DNA of 64,000 nucleotides from Candidatus Rhodoferax odensensis (GTDB lineage: Bacteria; Pseudomonadota; Gammaproteobacteria; Burkholderiales; Burkholderiaceae_C): positions 1 through 64,000 of the forward strand of contig JADKDJ010000006.1 in NCBI GenBank assembly GCA_016718405.1, read 5' to 3'. This document shows, one piece after another, positions 53,780 to 62,244 of the stretch; positions within the stretch are counted from its first letter, which is position 1; each line of letters starts with the position of its first letter. Made by a program: the position numbers and the translations under genes. Under the pieces are notes generated by a model, which saw only the letters and a list, made by a program, of their open reading frames with translations, was not told the origin of the DNA and did no database searches.

Positions 53780-53889
53780 TTTGCCAAATTGGCAGGTTTG
53801 CAGCGTGAAATTGCCAAATAGGCGAATCTAACAGATCAATTCGCCTGAGGGGTTTTGTCAGACTGGCATACCCAAAAGAACAATTCGCC
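53780..53889. promoter_or_regulatory. Operator array between mod and the XRE regulator
   Basis: The 139-base divergent gap carries the perfect palindrome TGCCAAATTGGCA (53782-53794), a related dyad TTGCCAAATAGGCGAA (53811-53826), and two more TTCGCC half-sites at 53840-53845 and 53884-53889. The last abuts the XRE start codon. This resembles the multi-site operators of controller proteins in restriction systems. Confidence 0.65.
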
Positions 53890-53890
53890 A

Positions 53891-54253
53891 ATGCAAATTG
53901 GTCAGGTCATTCGTTCACTTCGAGTTGAGAAAGGTTGGTCGCAAGAGACCTTGGCTCACGAGGCAGACATGGCCACCAGCCACGTGTCACGCATCGAACG
54001 CGGTGACCGGCGCTTGTCTACCAGCAAGCTCAATGCACTGGCAGCAGCCCTTGGAACCTCAGCAACCGCTATCTGCGCGCAAGCAGAGGGTTTGCCGGTA
54101 CCGGCAACCGCCCAAAGTCAAGACGGTGATTTGACTCTGGACCACACCAAGGAAGCGATTGAATTGCGCAAGGCTTTTCGCAAGCTGCCATTGCCGTCGC
54201 GCCGCTTGGTGGTCGACTTTGCGCAGATGTTGGCGAAGCAGGCGGCCACATAG
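53891..54253 (+). CDS. XRE-family regulator, candidate controller of the R-M system
   Basis: 120-residue protein with a Cro/C1-type HTH at residues ~5-60 (IGQVIRSLRVEKGWSQETLAHEADMATSHVSRIERGDRRLSTSKLNALAAALG). The C-terminal ~45 residues are helical and may dimerise. ATG 53891 begins right at the HTH; an in-frame TTG 12 codons earlier overlaps the operator half-sites. Divergent from mod across a palindromic array, which suggests it controls the expression of mod-res. C proteins of type II systems are shorter (~80 residues), so the role is inference. Confidence 0.75.
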   Translation: MQIGQVIRSLRVEKGWSQETLAHEADMATSHVSRIERGDRRLSTSKLNALAAALGTSATAICAQAEGLPVPATAQSQDGDLTLDHTKEAIELRKAFRKLPLPSRRLVVDFAQMLAKQAAT

Positions 54254-54268
54254 CCAACAGGCGTGCGC

Positions 54269-54544
54269 TCAAGGGTACTGTTGACGGGAATGCACCACGT
54301 TGAGAATTTCAACGGCAACGGTTGTAACCCGGTAAATCAGGATGTAGTTGGGGTGGCTGACAAACTGGCGTGTCCCAGGCACCGGGCCACGCCGAAAAAT
54401 GGCTGGGAGTTCACCGAGTAGCTCGGCATCTTCCTGTAGACGGCAGTTGAGTTTGATGGCTGCTGCCGGGTTGCGGTCTGCGATGTAAGTGGTGATCTCC
54501 GCGAGATCGATCAGTGCTGTTTCAAGCCAGACGACTGGAAGCAT
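54269..54544 (-). CDS. RelE/ParE-family toxin
   Basis: 91-residue toxin. ParE/RelE pattern: WLETALIDLAEITTYIADRNPAAAIKLNCRLQEDAELLGELPAIFRRGPVPGTRQFVSHPNYILIYRVTTVAVEILNVVHSRQQYP. The terminal HSRQQYP is common in ParE-like toxins. ATG 54544 overlaps the upstream antitoxin by 23 bases. It faces the XRE gene convergently. The target (gyrase or ribosome-bound mRNA) cannot be read. Confidence 0.88.
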   Translation of the reverse strand: MLPVVWLETALIDLAEITTYIADRNPAAAIKLNCRLQEDAELLGELPAIFRRGPVPGTRQFVSHPNYILIYRVTTVAVEILNVVHSRQQYP

Positions 54545-54734
54545 GTCGTGTCTGAGCGGCTTGAACGATGGCATCCATGCGGCGCATCACTTCGTCGGTG
54601 CTGTAGCGGGGCGTTTGGGGATCATCTGCTTTGACCAAGGATGCCGCCACTTTCTCACGAAGCCAGCGGTCGTAGGCCAACTCCTCCTCGGCAGAGCAAA
54701 ATTCGGATTCGATGGGTGTATAGACGGCGGTCAT
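54522..54734 (-). CDS. Antitoxin / plasmid-stability determinant
   Basis: 70 residues: MTAVYTPIESEFCSAEEELAYDRWLREKVAASLVKADDPQTPRYSTDEVMRRMDAIVQAAQ. This matches small stability-determinant antitoxins paired with ParE toxins. Its 3' end overlaps the toxin start, giving translational coupling. ATG 54734 gives the normal size. Expected to bind the toxin and the shared promoter upstream. Confidence 0.8.
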   Translation of the reverse strand: MTAVYTPIESEFCSAEEELAYDRWLREKVAASLVKADDPQTPRYSTDEVMRRMDAIVQAAQTRHASSRLA

Positions 54735-54837
54735 GCGGTGCAGTTTAGCCCAATCTACATTTCCAAACCAGTAAAAGTCCAGTCCGTGTCCAGTCCGACG
54801 CGCTGTTGCTCGTCTTTGCGCGCGCAGCAATCCCTGG

Positions 54838-54882
54838 CCCCAAGATACGTGGATCGCCACGGCCTGCTGCCTCGCGATGCCG
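54838..54882. repeat. Partial copy of the 33.3-kb interspersed repeat, right edge of the R-M/TA island
   Basis: Starts CCCCAA and continues TGGATCGCCACGGCCTGC, then CTCGCGATG. Over the last 33 bases it differs from the 33.3-kb copy at two positions. It lies between the antitoxin start and the enoyl-CoA hydratase, in the same orientation as the degenerate copy at 48995. Confidence 0.65.
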
Positions 54883-54908
54883 AACACCCAACTCAAAGGA
54901 TAGAAACC

Positions 54909-55673
54909 ATGAACGAAATTCTGAGTGACAACGCCGCCGGCGTGATGACCATCACGCTCAATCGGGTAGACAAGAAGAACGCCATCACGGCGGCCATGTA
55001 CGGCGTCTTGGCCGACACGCTGGCCCACGCTGAAGCCGACGCCAGCGTGCGCGCCATCGTGCTGCAAGGGCACGAGTCGGTGTTCTCGGCCGGCAACGAC
55101 ATCGCGGACTTCCTTAACAACCCGCCGGCCACGGCGGCGTCGCCGGTGTTCCGCTTTTTGCGTGCCATCAGTACCTGCGCCAAGCCGCTGCTGGCGGGAG
55201 TGTGTGGACCGGCCGTCGGGATCGGCACCACGCTGCTGTTTCATTGCGACCTGGTCTACGCCGGCGACAACGCCGCGTTCTCGATGCCGTTTGTGAACCT
55301 GGGGCTGTGTCCGGAGGCCGCGTCCAGCATTCTGGCGCCGCAACTGATGGGCTATCAGCGCGCGGCGGCAGCCCTGCTGCTGGGCGAGCCCTTCATGGCT
55401 GAAGCAGCGCTGGAGATGGGCCTGGTCAGCCGCATCGTGCCGCCCGGTGAAGTCAATGCATTGGTGCGGCAGCAAGCACGCAAGTTGGCCAGCAAACCAC
55501 TGAGTTCCTTGCTCGCCACCAAGCGCTTGATGAAGCAAGCCCAGGCGCCGGCCATTGCACAACGCATCGCCGAAGAAGGCGCCATTTTTGGCCGCATGCT
55601 CAGCGAGCCCGCCGCGCGCGAGGCGTTTGGTGCCTTCGTCGAGAAGCGCAAGCCAGACTTCTCGGGGTCTTGA
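54909..55673 (+). CDS. Enoyl-CoA hydratase/isomerase
   Basis: 254-residue crotonase-fold enzyme. Substrate and oxyanion segments: GHESVFSAGNDIADF and VCGPAVGIGTTLLFHCDLVYAGDNAAFSMPFVNLGLCPEAAS. The glutamate pair of classical hydratases is not clearly placed, so isomerase activity is equally possible. ATG 54909 has AAAGGAT in front. It is outside the beta-oxidation operon but could serve the same pathway. Confidence 0.88.
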   Translation: MNEILSDNAAGVMTITLNRVDKKNAITAAMYGVLADTLAHAEADASVRAIVLQGHESVFSAGNDIADFLNNPPATAASPVFRFLRAISTCAKPLLAGVCGPAVGIGTTLLFHCDLVYAGDNAAFSMPFVNLGLCPEAASSILAPQLMGYQRAAAALLLGEPFMAEAALEMGLVSRIVPPGEVNALVRQQARKLASKPLSSLLATKRLMKQAQAPAIAQRIAEEGAIFGRMLSEPAAREAFGAFVEKRKPDFSGS

Positions 55674-55682
55674 CGCCGCGCC

Positions 55683-56894
55683 TCAAGCACCTTCAAACCA
55701 TGCCTGCAGGGGCAGGCCCCCTGTACCCAGAACCTGCGGTCGACATGCCGGGTAGAGCTTGCAGAACGCATCCAGCCCTTTGACGTTCCCGCGATTGGCA
55801 CCACTCTTGACTTCAAAGGCGAACAGCTCGCCCTGGTGCCGCAGCACGTAGTCCACCTCGCTCGCCCCATCACGCCAATAGTGAATCAAGGGCTGCAAGC
55901 TGCTGTGCTCCAGGTGGCGCGCCAGCAACTCGGCGCCCACGGCGCTTTCCGTGATGCGACCCCACAGCTCGGGTGTGGCGCGTAAACGCTCGAAGTCAAA
56001 ACCCTCGGTCGTGGCAATCGCGCCCATCAAGGCGGTGTTGAATACTTGCAGCTTGGGGCTGGAGCCGCGCTGGCGCACGGTCTGCCCGGCGAATTTCTGC
56101 AAGCCACAAACCATGCCCGCGCCTTCCAGCAATTGCAGGTAGTGCGCCAGGGTGGTCGTGTTGCCGGCGTCAAGGAGTTGCCCCAGCATTTTTTGATAGC
56201 TCAACTCCTGTCCGCTGTAACGACAGGCCAAATCGAACACGCGGCGCAACAGAGCGGGTTTTTGCACCGGACTCATCAACAAGACGTCTTTGCTGATCGT
56301 GGTCTCGATCAAGGCGTCGCGCACATAGGCGGCCCAACGTGCGGGCTCGCCAATCAGACTTGCCGCGCCCGGATAGCCGCCGTAGTAGATGAATTGATCC
56401 AGCGTGAAGCCAAAGGCCTCGCGCATTTCCCGAAACCGCCAATGCCCCAGGCGCGTCATCTCGAATCGCCCCGCCATGCTTTCGGTCAGGCCGCGCGCGA
56501 TCAACAGCGGCGCGGAACCCAGCACGACGGCCCGTACGTCACGCCCAGTGCGCGTGTCCTCGTCCCACAGCCGTTTGACTTCCTCGGTCCAGCCTGGCAG
56601 TTTTTGTACCTCATCGAGCACCAGGACGCAGGCGCCCGCCTGGGCGGCGAGTGATCGCGCCACTTCCCATTGCGAACTCAGCCAGCTACTGCCCACCAGG
56701 CCCGGATTGTCGGCGCTCACGCTGTGCTGGGCGATGGGTGTGCCTGTCTGCTGGTCCAATACGGACAGGGCTTGGCGCACCAGGGTGGTCTTGCCCACTT
56801 GACGCGGGCCCGCCACCACCTGCAGAAAGCGTCGAGGCTCTCTCAGGCGCGCGCAGAAACTCAACAAAACATCGCGACGAATCTCGGTACTCAT
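55683..56894 (-). CDS. ATPase with DUF4143 domain
   Basis: 403 residues. An AAA P-loop comes first (Walker A AGPRQVGKTTLVRQAL; Walker B CVLVLDEVQKLPGW; sensor VVLGSAP). The C-terminal DUF4143 part (SYQKMLGQLLDAGNTTTLAHYLQLLEGAGMV, then DYVLRHQGELFAFEVKSG) looks like a nuclease-type fold with an E-x-K pair. This widespread family has no settled function; it is often near toxin-antitoxin or defence genes, as here. Convergent with the enoyl-CoA hydratase. It lies downstream of an inverted-repeat operator. Confidence 0.87.
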   Translation of the reverse strand: MSTEIRRDVLLSFCARLREPRRFLQVVAGPRQVGKTTLVRQALSVLDQQTGTPIAQHSVSADNPGLVGSSWLSSQWEVARSLAAQAGACVLVLDEVQKLPGWTEEVKRLWDEDTRTGRDVRAVVLGSAPLLIARGLTESMAGRFEMTRLGHWRFREMREAFGFTLDQFIYYGGYPGAASLIGEPARWAAYVRDALIETTISKDVLLMSPVQKPALLRRVFDLACRYSGQELSYQKMLGQLLDAGNTTTLAHYLQLLEGAGMVCGLQKFAGQTVRQRGSSPKLQVFNTALMGAIATTEGFDFERLRATPELWGRITESAVGAELLARHLEHSSLQPLIHYWRDGASEVDYVLRHQGELFAFEVKSGANRGNVKGLDAFCKLYPACRPQVLGTGGLPLQAWFEGA

Positions 56895-56897
56895 GAA

Positions 56898-56943
56898 TTA
56901 CTCAATGGTTTGAGAAATTTTACTCAAAGCGCTGAGTAATTGC
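56898..56943. promoter_or_regulatory. Inverted-repeat operator upstream of the DUF4143 ATPase
   Basis: AATTACTCA at the left and TGAGTAATT at the right form matching arms about 28 bases apart, with TTTGAG and ACTCAA as an inner pair between them. The whole lies directly before the ATPase ATG and is AT-rich. It looks like a self-regulating or external repressor site. The regulator is not identified. Confidence 0.55.
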
Positions 56944-57018
56944 CAAATCAAGCCACTACGCATGGGCGAGCTCACGCGGCGGCGAGCCGATGCTGGCATT
57001 GGGTCGTGGCGATCCGTC

Positions 57019-59271
57019 TCAAGCCCGCGCCTGAGCAAACAGCTCAAATTGGTCGGCAGGCAAGGGTTTGCTGAAGAAGTAGCCCTGCACTTCGTCGCAA
57101 CCCTGCTCGCGTAGAAAGGCCAATTGCCCGGCGGTCTCCACCCCCTCGGCGATGGTTTGCAGGCCCAGGCTCTTGGCCATTTGGATGATGGCGGCCACGA
57201 TGGCCCGGTCCTCAGCGTCGGTACTGATGTCACGCACAAAGGACTGATCGACCTTGAGCTTGTAGATCTTGAACTTTTTGAGGTGTGCCAGCGACGAATG
57301 GCCGGTGCCGAAATCGTCAATCGACATACGCACACCACGTTCATGTAGCTGATTCATTACGGCAATCGCGCCCTGCGGGTCGTGCAAGGCCACCCCTTCT
57401 GTCAACTCCAGTTCCAGGTATTCCGGGGGCAGGCTTTCCTCTTCCAGGATACGGGTGACCAGGGCGGGCAGATCCGGGTGGCGGAACTGGACCGCCGACA
57501 AGTTGACTGCCATCACCAGCGGCGCCCTGCCGTCTTGCAACCAGAAGCGCGCTTGCCGCGCGGCGTGCCGCAGCACCCATTCTCCGATGGGCAGGATCAG
57601 GCCGCTGTCCTCGGCGGCTGGAATGAATTCGGCCGGTGACACCGGCCCCAGCTCGGGGTGGGTCCAGCGCAGCAGGGCCTCAGCCCCGACAAGGCGCCCA
57701 TCAAGCAGCGAGACCTGCGGCTGAAAGTGCAAGCGCAATTGATCGTGCTCCAAAGCTTGGCGCAGAGCGTTGACCAGTTGCAGATGGCGCGTCGAGCGGG
57801 CCTGCATTTCCGCGGTGTAGAAACGGTAGGCATGGCGACCCTCCTGTTTGGCGCGGTACATGGCCGCATCGGCGTTCTTGAACAAGGTCTCCAGGTCCAG
57901 CCCATCATCGGGATACAGCGCGATGCCGATCGAGCCGGAGACAGCCAGGTCGTAAGCGTCGATTCGAAACGGTTCGGCAATCACATTCAGCAGCTTTTGC
58001 GCCAGATGCGTGGCGTGGTGGGCATCGATTCCATGGAACAGGAAGATGAACTCGTCGCCGCCCAGGCGCGATACCGTGTCCTCCTCGCGCAGCATCAGGC
58101 GCAGCCGTTTGGCCACCTCGACCAGCAGGGCATCCCCCACGCTGTGTCCCAGCGTGTCGTTGATGTCCTTGAAATGATCGAGATCGAGGAACATCAGGGC
58201 GACCGAGTTTGCGTTGCGTTGCGCCAGGCTGATCGCGTATTTGGCTCGATCATCCAACTGGGCGCGGTTGGGCAGGCCGGTGAGCGCATCGAAGTGGGCC
58301 AGGTACTGGATGTGTTGCTCGGCTTGCTGGCGCTGCGCCTCGCCGCGGGCCAGATTGACTTGCGTCGCGGACAGCCATCCCAGTACGCTGTTCTCCATGC
58401 CCTGGGCAACAGGAATAGCTTGCGAAAGATCGCCGCTGCCCAGGCGCTCGATGCGCTGGTGCAATTCGTCTACTGGGCCGCCCAGAATGGTTAGCAGCGC
58501 ACGGCGGGTTCGCCACAGCAAGGCCACCAGCAACAGCCCGAGCCCAACGAACACAAGGCGCAGGTAGCGGGCCTGCTGTTCGGCCGCCTGCACTGCCTGT
58601 TTCGTGCGTTGGTCGATCAAGGCGAGAACGTCATGAATCGGGCGCATGATTTCGGCCTTGGCCCGGTGGTAGGCGCTGTCGTGCAACTGGCGCGTGGCGT
58701 CGGCCCGGGCGGCGCCGACGGCGTCCGGGGCGGCGGCCTCGATCAATGCCATGGCCGCCAGCTCGGTGCGCGCAAGGGCGTCGGAATGGGCTTTGGATTG
58801 GGCAAGTTCGCCGAGTTCTTCCGGGGAAAACCCGGCGCGGCGCATCAGCTCCAGCAGCGCCACGGAGTCCTGTGTGGCACGAGGCGGTTTCTCATCATCC
58901 AGCACCAGATCCCAATACACGTTCTGGTGGTGAACGAACCGCGGTTTCTTGCCGTCGCGAATGTCCAGGATGTCCAGGTAGTGGCGTTTGAAGCGCGGCT
59001 CGCCGGTCACCACATAAGTGCGTGCCATGCGGGTGAGGTCGTCGGAAGACTGGCGCAATTCGTCCGCCAGCAGAAAGGCAAGTTGGCGTGACTCGTTGGC
59101 GCGATCAATCTGCTTTTCGGACTGCACATAGACCGTGAAGCTGATCGCCAGGCAGGCAAACCCGGCCAGCGTTGCCCACAGGTAGCGCGAAAAGCGGGTC
59201 ATCGGCAGAGTAGGGGCGGGGGTTGTCGGTTTGTCCACGGTATTGGCATCATGCCAAAAAATGACCGGCAT
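57019..59271 (-). CDS. Membrane GGDEF-EAL protein (c-di-GMP turnover)
   Basis: 750 residues. Membrane segments near 30-47 (LWATLAGFACLAISFTVYV) and 245-262 (LVFVGLGLLLVALLW) enclose a periplasmic sensor domain. A HAMP-like linker follows. The GGDEF domain keeps its catalytic motif (SRLGGDEFIFLF), so cyclase activity is possible. The EAL domain keeps GAEALLRW, LELTEGVAL, SIDDFGTGHSSLAHLKKFKIYKLKVDQSFV and IAEGVET, so phosphodiesterase activity is also likely. The start could be 59271 or ATG 59202. It probably senses an extracellular cue and tunes motility or attachment. Confidence 0.92.
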   Translation of the reverse strand: MPVIFWHDANTVDKPTTPAPTLPMTRFSRYLWATLAGFACLAISFTVYVQSEKQIDRANESRQLAFLLADELRQSSDDLTRMARTYVVTGEPRFKRHYLDILDIRDGKKPRFVHHQNVYWDLVLDDEKPPRATQDSVALLELMRRAGFSPEELGELAQSKAHSDALARTELAAMALIEAAAPDAVGAARADATRQLHDSAYHRAKAEIMRPIHDVLALIDQRTKQAVQAAEQQARYLRLVFVGLGLLLVALLWRTRRALLTILGGPVDELHQRIERLGSGDLSQAIPVAQGMENSVLGWLSATQVNLARGEAQRQQAEQHIQYLAHFDALTGLPNRAQLDDRAKYAISLAQRNANSVALMFLDLDHFKDINDTLGHSVGDALLVEVAKRLRLMLREEDTVSRLGGDEFIFLFHGIDAHHATHLAQKLLNVIAEPFRIDAYDLAVSGSIGIALYPDDGLDLETLFKNADAAMYRAKQEGRHAYRFYTAEMQARSTRHLQLVNALRQALEHDQLRLHFQPQVSLLDGRLVGAEALLRWTHPELGPVSPAEFIPAAEDSGLILPIGEWVLRHAARQARFWLQDGRAPLVMAVNLSAVQFRHPDLPALVTRILEEESLPPEYLELELTEGVALHDPQGAIAVMNQLHERGVRMSIDDFGTGHSSLAHLKKFKIYKLKVDQSFVRDISTDAEDRAIVAAIIQMAKSLGLQTIAEGVETAGQLAFLREQGCDEVQGYFFSKPLPADQFELFAQARA

Positions 59272-59455
59272 CGCGGCGAACTTGCGTCGGTATCTCCAGT
59301 ACCACTATGCTATTTGCGCAAAGCGAGTGCTTGCCATGAATGAGTCAGTTCAGTAAGCTGCATCGTGCAGGCGCGTGCGCGTCAGCCCATGACCCGTCAT
59401 GACTGCCGTTTGTGCGCTGCAATCCGGATATTGACCATATCCAGCGGGTACATGC

Positions 59456-59476
59456 CGCTATTTTATTTGTAGCAAC
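59456..59476. repeat. Short AT-rich palindromic repeat, copy 3, upstream of the SDR gene
   Basis: GCTATTTTATTTGTAGCAAC forms a GCTA/TAGC palindrome with an A/T core, 10 bases before the SDR start. It resembles copies 1 and 2. Confidence 0.4.
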
Positions 59477-59486
59477 TGGAATACTG

Positions 59487-60326
59487 ATGACGCCCACCCG
59501 TTCCCTCCAAGACAAAACCTTGTTCATCACCGGCGCCTCGCGCGGCATTGGCCTGGCCATCGCCAAGCGCGCGGCGCGCGATGGCGCCAACATCGTCATC
59601 GTCGCCAAGACCGCCGAGGCCAACCCCAAGTTGCCGGGCACCATTCACAGCGCTGCTGCGGAGATCGAAGCAGCTGGCGGGCGGGCGTTGCCGCTGGCGG
59701 TGGATATCCGCGATGACGACGCAGTGTTTGACGCGGTGGCCAAGGCGGTCGAGACCTTTGGCGGCATCGACATCCTGGTCAACAACGCCAGCGCCATCAG
59801 CCTGACCAACACCGAAGCCACGCCCATGAAGCGCTTTGATTTGATGAACGGCATCAACGCCCGCGGCACCTACCTCTGCACCATGGCCTGTCTGGCCGAA
59901 CTCAAGAAGTCCGCTGCCGCAAACCGCAATCCGCATATCTTGACCATGTCGCCGCCCCTGTCGATGAAGACGCACTGGTTTCAGAGCCACACCGCTTACA
60001 CCATGGCCAAGTACGGCATGAGCATGTGCACGCTGGGCCATTCTGGGGAGTTCAAGCGCTACGGCATCGGCGTCAACAGTCTGTGGCCGCGCACGGCCAT
60101 AGCCACAGCGGCGATGCAGATGATTCCGGGCATTGATCTGGCCTTGTGTCGCAAGCCGGAGATCATGGCGGATGCGGCCTACCTGGTGCTCACCGGCCCG
60201 AGTTCAGCCACCGGCAACTTCTACATTGACGACGCCGTGCTGGCTGAGCACGGGGTGACGGACCTGGACCTGTATGCCATGACACTGGGGAACAAGAACT
60301 TCTTGCCGGATTTCTTTGTGGATTGA
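59487..60326 (+). CDS. SDR-family oxidoreductase (HSDL2-like)
   Basis: 279-residue NAD(P)-dependent dehydrogenase. Cofactor motif TGASRGIGLAIAKRAARDG, NNASAIS, and the catalytic YTMAK (Tyr-Lys). The block HILTMSPPLSMKTHWFQSHTAYTMAKYGMSM and VNSLWPRTAIATAAMQM resemble hydroxysteroid dehydrogenase-like 2 / citronellol-type SDRs, usually linked to fatty-acyl or terpene catabolism. ATG 59487 chosen; the frame extends upstream through the repeat. It is near other acyl-CoA genes but in no clear operon. Confidence 0.87.
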   Translation: MTPTRSLQDKTLFITGASRGIGLAIAKRAARDGANIVIVAKTAEANPKLPGTIHSAAAEIEAAGGRALPLAVDIRDDDAVFDAVAKAVETFGGIDILVNNASAISLTNTEATPMKRFDLMNGINARGTYLCTMACLAELKKSAAANRNPHILTMSPPLSMKTHWFQSHTAYTMAKYGMSMCTLGHSGEFKRYGIGVNSLWPRTAIATAAMQMIPGIDLALCRKPEIMADAAYLVLTGPSSATGNFYIDDAVLAEHGVTDLDLYAMTLGNKNFLPDFFVD

Positions 60327-60526
60327 AGCGACACCCGCTGCCTGGTCGCGCGCCAGGCCGCCAGTCTTCTCGTGGTTGCTGCCGCCGTTGGCGCCGCCAG
60401 CCAAGGTCTCGCGCTCGTTTGCATCGACTTTGTCGCACCGAAGTCGCGGCGTGTCGGGGCGTCGGGCAAAATTGAAACCTGTCGGCGTCGGGTGCGACGC
60501 CCAACCGGCTTCTAGGTTTCACTTCC

Positions 60527-62212
60527 GTGCAAATGACATCTTTCTTTCGTTGGCGGGCCTCGGGCTTGATGCCTGATCCCAGGTGTATGAGCCGGGCTCT
60601 CATAGCGCTGGTGCTGCTGGCCCTGACGGGTTGTGCCGGGCTGCCGTCGCCGCGCGCCAGCACGCCCAGCAGCGCCATTGCAGCCACACACGCCACCGCC
60701 TTGGGCGATTTGGCAATGCGTGCCCTGGCGCGTGCGGCCGGCCCCGATGCAGTCATGCCGAGCGCGGCACCAGGCAGCACGACCGCGCCTGGCACTCCGT
60801 TTGGGCGCTCCGGTCTGCGCCCGATGCCCGACCCCGACATTGCGCTCGATGCCCGTATCACCTTGATCCGGCGCGCCCAGTCGTCCCTCGATGTGCAGTA
60901 CTACCAGGTTGGCAACGACTCGGTCGGACGCCTGTTTCTGCGCGAGTTGCGTGACGCGGCACAACGCGGTGTGCGCGTACGCCTGCTGATTGACGACTTC
61001 TATGCCCAGGGCATGGACCCGCTACTGCAAGGGCTTGCGGCGCATGACCACATGGAGGTGCGGCTGTTCAACCCCTTTGCCGGTGGTCGCACCGATACGC
61101 TGGGGCGCCTCGTCAACCTGGCGTTTGACTTCAAACGCCTGAACCATCGCATGCACAACAAGATGTTTGTTGCCGACGGTGCCATGGCCATCGTGGGCGG
61201 GCGCAACATGGCCGATGGCTACTTCTTTCGCGGTGTGGACAACTTCATCGATTTCGATGCCTTCATGATTGGTCCGGTGGTGGGACAGCTTGCCAGTATC
61301 TTTGACCGTTACTGGAACAGCGTCCACGTGTATCCGATTGGTTCGATCGCGCCGTCTGCCGACACGCCTGAGGCGCTGCGAGCCGGGTTCGACCGGCTTG
61401 TGGGCAGCGCGGCGTTGACGCTTCGGGCCGCGCCGGCCGACTCCTACGGTGTGCCGCCCCTGTCACAGGACCTATCGCTGGGACTGGATCGCTTGATCTG
61501 GGCCGAGACCACGGCCTTTGCCGACCATCCCAATAAGGTGGGCAACAACGCCAGCGAGGCCGAGCTGGCCGATACAGCCCTGTACCGCGCCTTGCGCGCG
61601 TTCCAGGAGACCCGTACAGAGTTGTTGTTGTTCTCGCCCTATTTTGTGCCCGGCAAGGAAGGCATGGCGGCCATGAAGGCGGCACGTGACCGCGGCAAGG
61701 CGGTGCGGGTGGTGACAAACTCGATGGCCACCACGGACGAGCCGCTGGCGAGCCTGGCCTACGAGCGATATCGCCGACCCATGCTCAAACTGGGCGTCGA
61801 GCTGTACGAGTTGCGACCCGAGCCGGTGCAGGACCCGCGGTGGCTGCCGGCCGGTGTGGGGTCTTCGCGCGCACTGTGGCACGCCAAGATCGCTTTCATC
61901 GATCGCAAGACGGTGCTCTTGGGTTCCTTGAACCTGGACCGACGCTCGGCATCGACCAATACCGAACTCGGTCTGCTGATTCACAGCCCGATGTTTGCCG
62001 ACCGCACGCTGCGCTATTTCGACGCCACCCGCGACCGGGACGTGCGCCACGTCTACCAGGTCAAGCTCAAGCCCGACGGTTACGGACTGCAGTGGGTGGC
62101 GCTCAAGGGCGATGGTCTGTCTGAGCCGATGGACGATGAGCCGGATGTGGACTACCTGCTGCGGCTGCGCCTATGGCTGCTGTCGCCCTTTGTGTCTGAG
62201 GAGTTGCTGTAA
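60527..62212 (+). CDS. Phospholipase D-family lipoprotein (cardiolipin synthase-like)
   Basis: Up to 561 residues. Lipobox LTGC follows a hydrophobic stretch (SRALIALVLLALTGCAG), so it is a lipoprotein; ATG 60587 would give a shorter, more usual signal peptide. Two HKD motifs: HNKMFVADG and HAKIAFIDRKTVLLGSLNLDRRS, both complete, with GGRNMADGYFF and FSPYFVPGKEG between. This pattern is shared with YmdC/ClsC-type cardiolipin synthases. The 200 bases before it show no gene. Confidence 0.87.
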   Translation: MQMTSFFRWRASGLMPDPRCMSRALIALVLLALTGCAGLPSPRASTPSSAIAATHATALGDLAMRALARAAGPDAVMPSAAPGSTTAPGTPFGRSGLRPMPDPDIALDARITLIRRAQSSLDVQYYQVGNDSVGRLFLRELRDAAQRGVRVRLLIDDFYAQGMDPLLQGLAAHDHMEVRLFNPFAGGRTDTLGRLVNLAFDFKRLNHRMHNKMFVADGAMAIVGGRNMADGYFFRGVDNFIDFDAFMIGPVVGQLASIFDRYWNSVHVYPIGSIAPSADTPEALRAGFDRLVGSAALTLRAAPADSYGVPPLSQDLSLGLDRLIWAETTAFADHPNKVGNNASEAELADTALYRALRAFQETRTELLLFSPYFVPGKEGMAAMKAARDRGKAVRVVTNSMATTDEPLASLAYERYRRPMLKLGVELYELRPEPVQDPRWLPAGVGSSRALWHAKIAFIDRKTVLLGSLNLDRRSASTNTELGLLIHSPMFADRTLRYFDATRDRDVRHVYQVKLKPDGYGLQWVALKGDGLSEPMDDEPDVDYLLRLRLWLLSPFVSEELL

Positions 62213-62244
62213 ACCGGAGCCACAGCAGGTGCGCCTGGGGTGTT

